Shown: positions 49,202 through 60,611, numbered from the stretch's first letter. The stretch: DNA of 64,000 nucleotides from Rhipicephalus microplus (GCF_043290135.1 NC_134701.1:66719502-66783501), one strand, 5' to 3'. Notes: generated from the sequence alone by a model not told the origin. Program-made: numbers and translations.

Positions 49202-49216
49202 TTATCCCCCCCCCTC
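49202..49216 (-). other. Polypurine tract
   Basis: Minus-strand GAGGGGGGGGGATAA directly upstream of the 3' LTR; in this class it primes plus-strand DNA synthesis. Confidence 0.85.
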
Positions 49217-49265
49217 AGACGCATCATCCCGATGCTTGAGAGAGTAAAATGATACATGCGCCTTC

Positions 49266-49793
49266 TCACTCGTTTTCCGACGATCTGTCATGATAGGGCT
49301 TCATGCGGACTACGTGTACCACTTCCGTGGTATTGCGGCGTCTTGAGCTCACGTGTCCCGCGGATCTGACTTCATAAGTGACGTCGCTGATACGGTTGAG
49401 TACTTCATAAGGGCCGAAGTATCGACAAAGAAGCTTTTCAGAGAGTCCGCGGCGGCGCACTGGGATCCATATCCACACTTTGTCACCGGGATGATAAAGT
49501 GCCTCACTGCGTCGCTTGTTGTACCGACTAGAGTCGACGCGCTGTTGACGGCGTATTCGGTATCTTGCCATTTGTCGTGCTTCTTCGGCTCGTTGCAAGA
49601 AGTCATCTAAGTCAGGTGGATAGCTGTTTTCGTCCTGTAGCGGTAACATGGCATCCAGTGGGGTGGTCACTCTTCGACCGAATACTAGTTCGAAAGGGGC
49701 AACTTGGGTTGTTTCTTGAACGGCTGTATTGTATGCGAATGTTACGTAGGGTAATATTTCATCCCACTGTTTATGTTCAACATCGACATACAT
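49266..49793 (-). pseudogene. pol: Gypsy Pol part 3: integrase C-terminal domain after a nonsense codon
   Basis: Same frame as part 2, separated only by TGA. It begins YVDVEHKQWDEILPYVTFAY, runs through FELVFGRRVTTPLD and an SH3-like C-terminal region (HPGDKVWIWIPVRRRGLSEK, LCRYFGPYEVLNR), and ends KPYHDRSSENE. It has 175 codons after the ATG that happens to follow the stop. The TGA may come from a CGA by C-to-T change. There is no chromodomain and no envelope frame after it; the polypurine tract follows about 50 bp later. Confidence 0.88.
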
Positions 49794-49796
49794 TCA

Positions 49797-51455
49797 CAGC
49801 ATGTCGGTCAGAGTTCTGTTGAGGCGTTCGGTTAAGCCATTTGACTGAGGGTGATACGCCGTTGTTCTTCTGTGATCGGTATTTGTCATGCGCATCAGAC
49901 ATTGCATAAGGTCTGCAGTAAATGCTGTGCCGCGATCCGTAATAACGACGATGGGCGCACCATGTCTGAGCACTATGTTGTTCACAAAGAACTTGGCGAC
50001 TTCGGCAGCTGTCGCACTGTACAGAGAGTCAGTCTCAGCATAACGGGTCAGATAGTCTGTAGCTACGACAATGCATTTCTTGCCTGCACATGATGTCGGG
50101 AAAGGTCCTAGGAAGTCCATGCCTACTTGTTCGAATGGGGCATCCGGAGGGTCTATTGGATGGAGAAGGCCGGCTGATTTTACGGCTGGAGTTTTGCGCC
50201 GTTGACATTGACGACACGTTTTCACGTAGCGCTGCACTGATGCGAGCAACTTAGGCCAATAGTACTTCAGGCGAATCCTGGCGAATGTTCGGCTCACACC
50301 CATGTGGCCGGACGTTGGCTCATCGTGGCATGCATGCAGAATTTCCTGTCGCATGGCTGTGGGCACGACTAGTAAAAACGTTTCGCCATTAGGTTCAAAG
50401 TTCCTCCTGTAAAGGACACTTCCTCGAAGGCAGAACGTGGAGAGCCCTCTGGAGAATATGCGAGGTACTTGAACGTCGAGACCCTGCAGGTGTTGTATAA
50501 GCGCCAGCAAATCCGGGTCATCTCGTTGTTGTTGAGCGATTTCGGATGTGTCGACAACGCCTAGAAACGGAAAGTCTTCCTCATCAGGTACACTTGGATC
50601 GACGGGAGAGCGTGACAAGCAGTCGGCATCACTGTGTTTCCTTACAGATTTGTATACGACCGTAATGTCATACTCCTGCAGCCTAAGGCTCCATCTGGCT
50701 AGTCGTCCTGACGGATCCTTGAGATTTGCTAGCCAGCATAGAGCATGGTGGTCACTGACAGCTCTGAATGGTCTACCATAAAGGTAGGGTCGAAACTTAT
50801 TTATTGCCCAGATGACTGCGAGGCACTCTTTTTCAGTAGCAGAGTAGTTTGCCTCAGCTTTTGAGAGTTTGCGGCTGGCATAGGCTAACACTTTCTCTTG
50901 ACCATTTTGCCACTGGACCAGGATGGCGCCGAGGCCGACATTGCTGGCATCGGTGTGGACTTCAGTGTCGGCTGTCTCATCAAAATGGGCAAGTATTGGT
51001 GAACCCTGTAGCCGTTTTCTTAATTCGTCAAAAGCTTTCTGTTGTTCATTTTTCCATGTGAAGGGCACGTCGTCTTTCGTTAGTTTTGTAAGAGGTTCCG
51101 CAATCGTTGAAAAGTTTTCCACAAATCGCCTATAGTAGGCACATAAACCCAAAAATCGGCGCACTGACTTTTTGTCTTTGGGTGTAGGGAACCTCTGAAC
51201 AGCGGCTGTCTTTTCTGGATCTGGGCGAACACCGTCAGAACTAATGACATGTCCAAGGAATCTCAGCTCTTCGAAGCAGAAGTGGCATTTTTCGGGTTTG
51301 ATTGTCAACTTTGCTGACCGGATGGCTTGTAATACAAGGCGCAGTCGCTCTAGATGTTTGTCGAACGTTGCAGAGAATACCACCACGTCATCCAAATACA
51401 CCAGGCATGACTGCCATTTCAATCCGGCGAGGACAGTGTCCATCATTCGCTGGAA
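49797..51455 (-). pseudogene. pol: Gypsy Pol part 2: RT palm, RNase H, integrase core
   Basis: It continues from FQRMMDTVL in another frame: CLVYLDDVVVFS (the YLDD catalytic box, about 51400-51380), LGHVISSDGVRPDPEKTAAV, RT thumb, then RNase H (LAHFDETADTEVHTDASNVG, LAYASRKLSKAEANYSATEK, KFRPYLYGRPFRAVSDHHAL), the integrase HHCC zinc region (ILHACHDEPTSGHMG ... CRQCQRR) and the catalytic DDE core (VGMDFLGPFP, VITDRGTAFTADL, YHPQSNGLTERLNRTL with the Glu). TGA at 49794-49796 stops it just after the core. All catalytic residues looked for are present; only the two frame breaks disable it. Confidence 0.9.
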
Positions 51456-51456
51456 C

Positions 51457-52799
51457 GCCGAATGGAAGCGCTTTGAATTCGTAGAGGCCATCTGGTGTTA
51501 CGAATGCCGTTTTTTCACGGTCCCGCTCGTCTACCTCTATTTGCCAATATCCGCTTTTCAGATCCAAGGAGGAGAAAAACTTTGCGGATCGCAGCCGATC
51601 TAGTGTATCGTCAATACGTGGCAAGGGGTATACATCTCGTTTAGTTACACTGTTGAGTTTTCGGTAGTCGACACAGAATCTAAGCGTGTTGTCTTTCTTC
51701 TTAACGAGCACTACGGGGGACGCCCATGGACTATTTGAAGGCTGGATGACATCATCCGAAAGCATTTCCTCCACTTGCTTCTTAATGATTTCCCGTTCTT
51801 TCTGTGACACTCGATATGGATGCTGGCATATAGGCCTCGTGTCGTCTTGCGTTATAATTCTGTGTTTCGTAATTGACGTGCGCTGGACCTTCGAGGCAAT
51901 TGAAAAGCAATCAGAGAATTCTTTTACTAAGGCGTCAATCTGTTTCTTTTGACTGTCCGGAAGGCTCTGGTTGACGGTCACGGATGTGTCGATGTTGCAG
52001 GCCACTGGTCGAGTGGTTGACGTGGTTAAGCTGCATAGTTCTGTCGCCATACAGAAGTCGTGTAAATAGGCAATAGCCGTGCCTTGAGCGATGTGTTGAA
52101 GTTCATTGGAAAAATTCGTAAGTAGGACATCTGCACGGCCATTCGTCAAGTGAACAAGACCCCGAGCTACGCAGACACCTTTTTTCAAAAACAGCCCTAC
52201 ATTTGTATCCGCTATGCCTTCGCGGTTGTAAGATGCGTCATTCTCTACGAGCACCATTATGCTGCAGCGTGGTGGCACAGTTACGTCATCATGAACAACG
52301 CGTAGAGCAGTTAGGCGTCCCTCAGATTCCTCTACAGGTACAGCTCGTTCAGTCGAAAACGACACGCTGGACCTACGCAGGTTAATTACGGCGCCATTAG
52401 CTCGCAAAAAATCCATTCCTATAATGAGGTCTCTTGAACATTCTGGTAGCACAATGAAATCGGCAACGTAAATAAAGCCCCGTATTTCAAGTCTTGCGGT
52501 GCATCTGCCAAGGGGCGTAATAGTGTGACCACCTGCCGTGCGTATCTGCGATCCACTCCACTGTGTCACAACTTTGTTTAGCTTCTTCACCATCTTGTGA
52601 CTTATCACTGAATAATCGGCACCGGTGTCGACTAAGGCATTCAGCTCCCATCCTTCTATTCTCAACCGCAAATCTGAAGTAACACTTTCGTGGTTGCACC
52701 CATTTACCGGAAATACACCGTCGTCGCCCTCAAGCCATATTGGAGGATCTTCGTAATTGATGTTATCAGCGGCCTCACCTCCACAGGTCGCTTGCTTCA
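51457..52799 (-). pseudogene. pol: Gypsy Pol part 1: protease and RT N-terminal half, ends at a deletion
   Basis: The frame opens in the Gag overlap (-1 relative to Gag) with no ATG needed. LNALVDTGADYSVIS (52640-52600) is the aspartic protease with its DTG active site. From about 51990 the RT begins: RVSQKEREIIKKQVEEML, then SPWASPVVLVKKKDNTLRFC, DYRKLNSVTKRDVYPLPRID and FSSLDLKSGYWQIEVDERD, which holds the first catalytic Asp. At 51457-51455, right after ALPFG, the frame is lost. The residues normally between PFG and FQRMM are missing, consistent with a net deletion of about 20 bp, and the original frame runs on without meaning to about 51388. RT is therefore inactive in this copy. Confidence 0.9.
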
Positions 52800-54056
52800 G
52801 TTTTCCGGGAGTGGACTTGGAGAGCGATGACCAGGCTGCCTTGAAGGTGCACGTGGGCTGGATGACCGGTAGCGCATAGGCGATGGTGACCGTGACCGAC
52901 GTTGGCGTAGAGGTGGCGAGTTCTGGCGCGTAGACAAGTACTCCTCAATTTCCGCTGGTCGTTCGCCGTTTCGGGGGCACGGTGCATACGACGGGAAGCC
53001 TCTTAATCCAGCCTGTCGGTAAGGGCAGAATCTGTACAAATGACCTGCTTCGCCACAATGGAAACAAAGAGGCCTGCGCTCGTGATCACGCCAGACGTCA
53101 CTTTTTCTGGGCCTAGGCTCCGCATAGCGATGCGTGCTACGTGCTCCTGGGGGCAGATAGGTAGCCGTTGGTTCCCGTGGACGAGGTACGCTGCGTGCTG
53201 TAGATGGGAGAGGAGTCGTCGCCATCGCAACTGCTGCATTGCTGTGTACCGTTGGTTGTCGGAGAACTTCAGAGTACGTTCGGATAGGTCGAACTGGCTG
53301 CAGCTCCCGCTCTGGTTCTCGTATGACCTGCCTCAGTTCGTCACGAACAACGTCTGTAACAGATAGTGCAGTTGAAGTCTGGGGCATTTGCAGTCTGCTC
53401 AGTTCTTCCCGAATAACTGATCTAATGAGCTCTCGCAGGGCTTCAACGTCGTTTCGCACGCCTCCAGAGAATAGCTGTGCAGATGCGCAGTTAACATTCC
53501 GGTTGTACTGCCGAGCGCGCTGTTCTAGTGTTTTTTCGATGGCCGTCGCTTCCGAATAAAACTCAGCAACAGTGCTTGGAGGGTTGCGGACGAGAACGGC
53601 GAACAGCTCTTGCTTCACTCCGCGCATTAGATGGCGCACCTTCTTATCTTCAGCCATGTTGTGATCCGCACGCTTGAACAGACGGACCATGTCCTCGATG
53701 TACATGGCAGCAGTCTCGTTTGTGAGCTGGTTCCTGGATTGAAGAGCAGCTTCCGCTTTTTCCTGTCGGTCTACGTTCGCGAACGTAGCCACTGCTTGTC
53801 GTCGAAATACCTCCCAGGTAGACAACGAGGTTTCATGGTTCTCAAACCATGTCTTTGCGAAGTCGTCCAGGGCGAAGTATACGCGACGGAGCTTCTCTCT
53901 TTCGTCCCAACCATTCAAGCGCGCCACTCTCTCGAACAGGTCCAGCCAATCTTCAACATCCTCGTACGAGTCGCCGTGGAATACTGGCGGCTGGTGCGGT
54001 TGGCTTATGAACACTTGTGCCGGTGTTACCTGGGTAGTCATAGTGGTGGCATCCAT
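52797..54056 (-). CDS. gag: Gypsy Gag polyprotein
   Basis: 419 codons, intact. Residues ~20-190 form the retrotransposon Gag/capsid region (VFHGDSYEDVEDWLDLFERV, then LDDFAKTWFENHE and VRHLMRGVKQELFAVLV). An Arg/Pro-rich stretch is followed by one zinc knuckle, CFHCGEAGHLYRFC (C-x2-C-x4-H-x4-C, residues ~329-342), for RNA binding, then an Arg/Ser/Pro-rich tail. It assembles the cytoplasmic virus-like particle that packages element RNA. Pol overlaps the end in the -1 frame, so a ribosomal shift near the Gag stop is the likely way of making Gag-Pol; GGAAAAC just before the TGA is a weak candidate slip site. The ATG lies about 160 bp inside the 5' LTR-PBS region. Confidence 0.92.
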   Translation of the reverse strand: MDATTMTTQVTPAQVFISQPHQPPVFHGDSYEDVEDWLDLFERVARLNGWDEREKLRRVYFALDDFAKTWFENHETSLSTWEVFRRQAVATFANVDRQEKAEAALQSRNQLTNETAAMYIEDMVRLFKRADHNMAEDKKVRHLMRGVKQELFAVLVRNPPSTVAEFYSEATAIEKTLEQRARQYNRNVNCASAQLFSGGVRNDVEALRELIRSVIREELSRLQMPQTSTALSVTDVVRDELRQVIREPERELQPVRPIRTYSEVLRQPTVHSNAAVAMATTPLPSTARSVPRPREPTATYLPPGARSTHRYAEPRPRKSDVWRDHERRPLCFHCGEAGHLYRFCPYRQAGLRGFPSYAPCPRNGERPAEIEEYLSTRQNSPPLRQRRSRSPSPMRYRSSSPRAPSRQPGHRSPSPLPEN

Positions 54057-54214
54057 AGTTTGATTCCCCTTGGTGTGGAGTGAAGAGGACCGAACTCAGG
54101 TGAGTCACCTCGAAGACGGCGACTTGCCCTCTGGTGTACAGGAGTCACTTCCACGGGGTTGATACGCTGGTCGTCGGGGCTACGCTGTCTTGAGCTCGCG
54201 GGGCTTCGATTCAT

Positions 54215-54232
54215 AACCCAGCAACTCCACCA
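54215..54232 (-). other. Primer-binding site
   Basis: Minus-strand TGGTGGAGTTGCTGGGTT starts four bases after the 5' LTR. The TGG start fits complementarity to a tRNA 3' CCA end. Which tRNA cannot be said from memory. Confidence 0.75.
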
Positions 54233-54236
54233 GAAA

Positions 54237-54478
54237 TGTAGCGATGCTGAGGCAGATAGGCCAAAAAAAACAAGCAACTTTATTAGGGCGAACTTGTGCC
54301 CACAAGTCTAATGACTATGGTCGTCGAGTCCAAGTAGCTGAGAGGCACAGAGTCCACTAACTTCCTCTTTCTCATTGTTGGAGCGCACGAACGCGTGACG
54401 CATGCCAGCCGGGTCTTGCTGGTGCTCTTGCCATGATGATTGCGGCGGCTACTTGAACGTGGCCAACCTGTCGCGGCA
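54237..54478 (-). repeat. 5' LTR of the gypsy element
   Basis: 242 bp, near-identical to 48961-49201 (eight instead of seven A near 54260; CCCACAAGT instead of CCCACAGGT; CTCATT instead of CTCGTT). Confidence 0.95.
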
Positions 54479-56269
54479 ATATGCTGTTTTGAGGTCGCAT
54501 ATATGGTAGCATATATACAGTAACTCTATTTCCTTTGTCGACAGCAGGACAGCGTGATAATGTTAAAACAAAGAACTTGGCCAACAACGTTTTAAGAAAG
54601 TGTTTATTACACAGACACGAACAGTTCGTTCTAAAATTAAACGATCTACAAACCAGCAACAATACGTAAAGAAAATATGCGTTGCTGTAGTCAGAGCTGT
54701 GGGAAGTAGAAAGGTCAGCTGGAGTAATGGCAGCGTGTGCTAGAAATGTACTGAGTTATACATGACACTTATCTGGAAGAGAAAGGATTTTTTTGTGGGA
54801 CGCAGTGGACTTGGCCGTGAATTATGTTACAGGCGTTGAGTAAGAACTGCTTGTGCAACATTTTTCGCTCTGGTGGGCGAAATCGACCATAAAAGTAGTA
54901 AGGGCATGAGCAAGCCTGCGTAAACTAGCGATTAATGTTCAAAGATGACACCTTGGTTTCCATCGCTATCCCTGCTCAAGTGTGATGCCCTGTACAGTCA
55001 GTTTTAAAGAGCGAAAAAACAACAAGGGAACAAACGCATGTAGTGATGAGATTCCGGGGCAAGCATAAATAAAGCAACCGTACTGGTGTTAGCAATGTGG
55101 TGTGGCATGCAAGGCAAGGCTATGATAGTGAATGATTAGGAGAGACCGTTTGTTCCGGGATGAGAATGGCAGTGGCAGATAACAAACCGTTTCGAAGACC
55201 GCGATCTCTCTGGTAAAATGCAGCACAGATCTTGAGTTCCTCCCGATGTTTTTGATCGCAGCAGTAGGATTCGTTGCTCCCAGGTCAAACGGACCAAAAA
55301 AAAAATCTGGTGTACTTCATTGAGACTGAAGAAATGAGGGACAGGGGGCAGAAATGAGAAGTAGTTGACGTCAGCACTCCAATAAAGTTCTCTAAGCGTA
55401 CCGTTCACACATCGCAGTTCTGTTACTACGTGCGCTTTGCGCGTTTATGAATGCTTCGTCCAGGCACAGACCAAAATTCATTGTCTCGCTGCGGCTGCTG
55501 ACTTACTGCGGTCTTTCACGTCAGCGGACTACTCTGGCAGATGAATATTTCCGCAAGAAAAATTTGATTAGGTGCAAGGACCTACCTAAAATTATATCTC
55601 CCATCTTCTTACACAACGACTTATGATGCATCATGGGCGATACTGCAGTCTCCGAATTCACCATGTATTGGGCACACTAGTAGCGACACGTTGAGGGGAC
55701 AAGAGGGTTATTTTTATAATGTTTGTGGAAAGCGTAGACATTAGAATACTCGCCAATAATTCACAAATCATGCAGGTGTCGAGGCATTTTCCTGAGTTGC
55801 GATAGTTGCGAGAGCTCCTCGAAATGGCGAGTGCGTAAATTGTGTTAGTAGAAATTCCTTCACCACCTGTGCACCTGATAACTTCAACAGATTACTTGTG
55901 AATATTCAATCAGTGAAGAAACAATAGCAAAATTGAACATACTGAAAGCAACTTTCACGAAAAAGTTCGCGCTATTTTACAGCAGTTATTTCACTCAACG
56001 CTTCTGCTGAAGATGCTCTCTTCGACGCACCCGTTATACCACTGGATGGTAGAGCACCGATTTTAAGCGATAATGCAAAGTGCTGAGGTCCTTGAATAGA
56101 AATGTCCTCGACTAGGGCTCTTGTCGCAAGTTCTTAGTTAGTCAGGCAGCGATCAAAACTCACTACATAAGCAGGTGTCTACTGTATACATGATTACGAG
56201 TAACGCTGGATTTGTGTATAATGCGTCGCTTCTGCTGACGCATCCGGTCAGTGTAAACACGTTGTTCTC
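54479..56269. other. Non-coding; likely 3' flank and UTR of the transporter gene
   Basis: No gene recognised. Just right of the gypsy, ATATATACAGTAACTCT (54509-54525) mirrors AAAGTTACTGTATAT left of it (48946-48960), so the insertion disrupted a short inverted repeat. The minus-strand poly(A) site of the SLC17-like gene should lie here, but no single AATAAA stands out. Confidence 0.35.
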
Positions 56270-56491
56270 TTAGAACATGTGGAAGCTCTCGGCAAAGCTT
56301 GTGGTTAAATCGAAGCGGTGTGCCCCGTCGGCGTGCTGGTGCTCGATGTGCGTCGCCACAGTTTCTAATGGAGGCGGAGGCTTCGCCCAAGGTTGCAGTT
56401 CAGCTGAGCCAAACACAAGAAAGGCCAGCGCTCCCAGCAAAAAGATTCCACTTGTTAGGTAGAAAACCGTGGCCCAGTTGTCCAGAGTCGG
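56270..56491 (-). CDS. SLC17/sialin-like transporter, terminal coding exon
   Basis: Minus-strand acceptor CACTTTTGCAG precedes PTLDNWATVFYLTSGIFLLG, then ALAFLVFGSAELQPWA and a 40-residue cytosolic tail ending SFAESFHMF. The W.TVFYL..GIFLLGA...FVFGSxExQPWA pattern is the last transmembrane helix and exit motif of the SLC17 family (sialin, vesicular glutamate and phosphate/organic anion transporters) of the major facilitator superfamily. The exon starts in phase 0 and fits the phase-0 end of the exon at 58756. Substrate cannot be inferred; invertebrate members are many. The tail is His/Pro-rich (KPPPPLETVATHIEHQHADG) without a known sorting motif. Confidence 0.9.
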   Translation of the reverse strand, partial: PTLDNWATVFYLTSGIFLLGALAFLVFGSAELQPWAKPPPPLETVATHIEHQHADGAHRFDLTTSFAESFHMF

Positions 56492-58755
56492 CTGCAAAAG
56501 TGTAAGAAAGTAAGCTTTAGCACTGGGGTAGTCGTCTGGAAGACGTAAATGAGCATGCAACGTTTGAGGAGCTTCTGATGGTGTGTTACTTGACCATGGT
56601 TCGCTGTACGAAAACTTGCAGCAATATGGGCGTTGTGCGCTCCTATGCACTACATTATCATGAGCTTGACTATGATCACTGCAGGGCAAAGGACTGTCCC
56701 ATCTTTCGCCAGCCAAACCGGTTTTGTGTTTGATGCATTCGCGTGATTCCTATAGGCTACTCCCCTAATTTTGCGACTATGAAGGAATATTGCACGTGCT
56801 AGCGAGCTGCAACCACATGTGCAATAGTATAACTGTGAAATGTGAGGGTGTTAGCCTTGTAAATGAACGCTATTTTTACAACTAAAATTGTGTGAGACCA
56901 TCGAGTGAGTACTCTGTACAAATGAAAATCAAAGAAAAAACTGATGTCATGTTCAGTTTGTCGAAACCTAATTTAATCAGGGAACATGCACAAATGCAGT
57001 GTAATGCAAACGAGAGAAAGAACCACGTCATTAGTTTATGACGACAATTTCAAAATTTTGATGTGTTATGTTGTGATAGCTTTAGACGATTGGCTCAGAG
57101 TCTAGTCAGAAAAAAAAAAAGAATGGGAAGAGGGGAGTTTGCAGGCCAAGCGGCAATCAAATGGTTCGCTGGCTGCAGACGCCTTGCGGGACCTGTGTTT
57201 GTGACCTCTGGTTTCGAGAAACTAACCCACACGCGTTACCGATTTATATGTGTACGATGCGCACGCAGGATTCTAGCGAATTAATGGCTACACATATGGT
57301 TATAGATTTTTCACGACACACCCTTGCTGACCAAAATCATATCAAGGGGGAAGTCAAGACAGTGCATAACGTGGCGCAGCCAATCACGGCGAGCAAACGC
57401 TCTTTGAAGCCACTTGTGCTCTTTACACAGGAACTCGGTCGTCGCCGAGCAGCTGTCTGCGCTGCGGTTGCCTTGCCTCGTCTCGCCCTGCCTGTCTTGA
57501 AGGCGCGTGCCAGATGGTGATCATGTTTGGGGCGACTATCTTTTTTGTTTTGTTTTATTTTTGTTGCGCTGTCTCCCAATGTTTACTTTCCCATGATCCG
57601 TATGGACATCTTCGTCTAAATGACAATGCGTGGCTGTCAGTCAACGATGAAGCGAGGCAGCCGTATCACAACGTGTCAATAAAGGTTGGTCCATCTCTTT
57701 CAGCATTGCTTTACACGCAACTTTATGCGTAGTTGTAGTTATTGATGCGTTATTTCATTTCAAGAAAGTGTAGTGACATTTTTATGTCACTGCTCCATGG
57801 GGGCACATAAAATAGGCATGTGAGTAAACCTGACTGCTGCAGGCCGATACAGACTGAGCCTCAATCTATTGAGGCTGATACACTTAACAGTATTCATCAT
57901 TCGAACAAGTAGAGTGGGTGAATCAAATGTGAGGAAGAATCGGAGCCCTGTGATCTCTGGCTTCTACGTTATCGACAAAACAGCCCTATAGTGTCGCGGA
58001 ATGGCCACAGGTTGCCAACAAACTCGGTTATCGATGCAATTGCTCACACACAGCGTCTTTAAATACATCTTGTTGGAGGTTATTCATACAATAAATAGCG
58101 TCTGTAACGTTAAAAAATGTTCAGTGCTAGGTAATGTTAACGACAAACTTGACCCCGTTTGCAAGCAAATACAAGTTATAAAAACTTGGAACTTATTTGC
58201 GCAGCATGAAATGTACAGTACTGATGTCGCGTGAAATTTTCATTTGTGTATGAGATCTGGAAAACAGAAAATCCAGCGCGAAGCTTACAGTATTGATGAC
58301 TGAAGGCATTTCAAATTACACTAAGGCAATTACGGTGGTTTGAAGCGAATGACATTTGCAAACAATGCACGGCTAAATTACAGAAGAAAAAACTATTGTT
58401 GTAATGACACAAAAAAAAACCATGTGTGTGTTGCGTGATGTCAAAAATAAAGCTCGCGTAAAGGTAAAAGCTGGGTTAAAACAGGGCACTAAACGTAACC
58501 AATGCACTTAAACTGATTTATATTTATCAGTTATTTTGTAGCGCGATCGACCTGTGATAATAAAAACATGCTTTATACAATAAGCAGGAACTTCTGCTCT
58601 GACCTAAAGGAAGCATTTACTAACGAACCACAATATCATAAATTGTTTGATGAGAATGTTTCTGCGTTGAACCTGCTATTGAATGCACGTGAATATGTGT
58701 TGTTGCATGGCTAGACGTAAGCAGTTAAACATTAGAACCAAAAATTCGTCCTTAC
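56492..58755 (-). other. Intron of the SLC17-like gene
   Basis: Starts GTAAG and ends TTTTGCAG on the minus strand. No TE with coding capacity was seen inside. The plus-strand frame at 57063-57520 has no domain and no partner exon. Confidence 0.6.
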
Positions 58756-58841
58756 CATTGGTGAAGTGACCATTCCAACAACCATGGGAGCCAGGAACCC
58801 GGACGCGTTGGATACAGTTCCCGCGATGCCGTAAAGAATAC
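58756..58841 (-). CDS. SLC17/sialin-like transporter, penultimate exon
   Basis: An 86-bp exon between acceptor ACTTCACAG and donor GTAAG on the minus strand. After two bases of a split codon it reads ILYGIAGTVSNASGFLAPM, then VVGMVTSPM, ending in phase 0. In SLC17 proteins a G.....T..N..GF.AP..VG..T segment forms the penultimate pair of membrane helices just before the W.TVFYL helix, exactly the order found here. The intron to the last exon is 2,264 bp. The 10 or so upstream exons were not found up to 64000 and probably lie beyond, or are short and undetected. Confidence 0.9.
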
Positions 58842-59033
58842 CTGTGAAGTGGGAGAAAAAAAAAAGGCTGTTATTTTGGCCTTCGTCAAAGCAATATTGT
58901 CAACATGCTATGTGTCCACTATCTTCTCATTCATCGCCTTCTGCATCACCTTCTCATTCGCTTGCCACGCTTCGGCTCTTCGCGGTGGGCACCTCAGCCA
59001 TGCTAGATGGAAGGGAACTGATTTTATTCCTAT

Positions 59034-59260
59034 GCGGGGTCTAACGACCAAAATCACCATATGGTTATGAAAGACGCCGTAGTAGAGTGCTCCGGTAATT
59101 TCAGCCGCCTGACGTTCTTTAACGAATACCCAAATTTGAGCACACGGGCCTACAGCAATTTGGTCGCCAACGAAAATGCAGCCGCCGCAAAGGGGATTCG
59201 ATCCCGAGACCTGCGGGTCAGCAGCCGAGTACCTCAGCCACAAGACTACAACGGCGGGGC
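59034..59260 (-). mobile_element. tRNA-derived SINE, GGTGGTCTAGTG family, copy 2 (inverted)
   Basis: The reverse complement of the family at 48366: B box region GGTCTCGGGATCGAATCC, body TTTTCGTTGGCGACCAAATT, then GTTAAAGAACGTCAGG and CTACTACGGCGTCTTTCAT. It lies just upstream (5') of the SLC17-like exon in the gene's orientation. Confidence 0.8.
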
Positions 59261-59667
59261 AGAGGGAAAGGAGCGTCTGTGTGCGTAAAGTGTGCCGTTT
59301 GATTATCCTCGATTGCCTACTGCAATTACAGTTGTGAAACGCCCAGTATGCTATATTTTATTATTTGATGAATTAGCAAAAGAGGTACTACGTGTCCGCA
59401 ATACAACATGCGCACCTACGCAGATATGCGCTTTGTTATTGCTGTGGGCGAAGATGATGATGATGATGGTGGGGACAACCACGGTTGCAAGTTCAATACT
59501 GTAAAAATGCATCAAAAGAATAGCAAACAAAAACCACCAGGCCTGCGCAGAATGTGCAGCACTGTTGCAGCAAAGCTGGAAGAGCGTCCTTTCAGAGCCT
59601 TTTTTCAACATTCTTTGGGTAGCTGCTGCAAGCACATTTACTGGGCGACGCCATGGATCAGGTATCG

Positions 59668-59904
59668 GCCCGCCACGGTGGTCTAGTGGCTAAGGTACTC
59701 GGCTGCTGACCCGCAGGTCGCGGGATCAAATCCCGGCTGCGGTGACTGCATTTCCTACGGAGGCGGAAATGTTGTAGGCCCGTGTGCTCAGAATTGGGTG
59801 CACGTGAAAAAACCCGAGGTGGTAAAAATTTCGGAGCCCTCCACTACGACGTCTATCATAATCATATAGAAGTTTTGGGACGTTAAACACCCTTCTGTCT
59901 ATCA
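59668..59904 (+). mobile_element. tRNA-derived SINE, GGTGGTCTAGTG family, copy 3
   Basis: Box A GGTGGTCTAGTGGCTAAGG and box B GGTCGCGGGATCAAATCCC, then the family body, ending TTTTGGGACGTTAAACACC. ATCAGG occurs on both sides (59658-59663 and about 59902-59907) as a possible short target duplication. Confidence 0.85.
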
Positions 59905-60611
59905 GGAGGCAGGCATTCACTATTCCATTGCTCGTCATTCGTCGGAAAGACGTGGTGCTTGCAAAGAACTTGGTGCATTTTTTTCGTTCTCTGGCTGACG
60001 ACGAAGAAGAATTATGCCAGAAAATTTTGTAGTCCCCACTTTTGTTGGAGGCTTTGTTCCGAGGATTCGGTGACGGAAAAGTTGGCGATGCTTTGCAAGA
60101 GTTTACTGAAGCTTCAAAGAGATTAAGAGTGTAGAACATATTAGTAGTTCTAAATTAATTTCAAGTTGCTTTATTCATTCATTTATTGTTGTTGCTGAAA
60201 CTATCTACATCGCTTTATATATCCGTAATTTCTAATTGGCCATTCCTCACAATTATTTTTCCCTTAATCCCTCTTACCAGTTTAAAAGACGGGAGCTAAC
60301 AAATTAACAGTATTTCGTTAGAAGTACCCGGTTCTTGGCTAATCCCCGAGCGTGGGTGTGCGCCACAGTTTTCAGGCTATTCCTTGCTTCCTTCACAATC
60401 CCCCACAGTGGGTATGCACCACAGTTAAAAGAGTAACAAGATCAAGCTTTTGTGAAGAGTTGGAGCTTTGGACGACCCACTCGTTGCGCAGGTAGCATTA
60501 TGCGACACTTGATTGCACCTTTACTGTTTTGAAACACCCAATTACTCGCATCAGCGCGAGTCCTTTTCTAACATCAAGCCAGCCAAGGGCTAATTTGCGA
60601 GGAACTTCCAA

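Larger units (their letters stand above)
48961..54478 (-). mobile_element. Full-length Ty3/gypsy LTR retrotransposon, 5,518 bp
   Basis: LTRs of 241 and 242 bp (TG...CA) flank gag and pol in the order gag, protease, RT, RNase H, integrase, the Ty3/gypsy order. A 4-bp ATAT duplication borders it (48957-48960 and 54479-54482). The LTRs differ by one A in a homopolymer and about two substitutions, so the insertion is recent. Primer-binding site and polypurine tract are both present. No envelope frame. Pol is broken by a deletion in the RT and by a nonsense codon in the integrase, so the copy is non-autonomous despite its youth. Confidence 0.95.

Noticed and set aside
48961..54478. Endogenous retrovirus with envelope
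   Set aside because: No third open frame lies between integrase and the 3' LTR; only about 50 bp separate pol from the polypurine tract.
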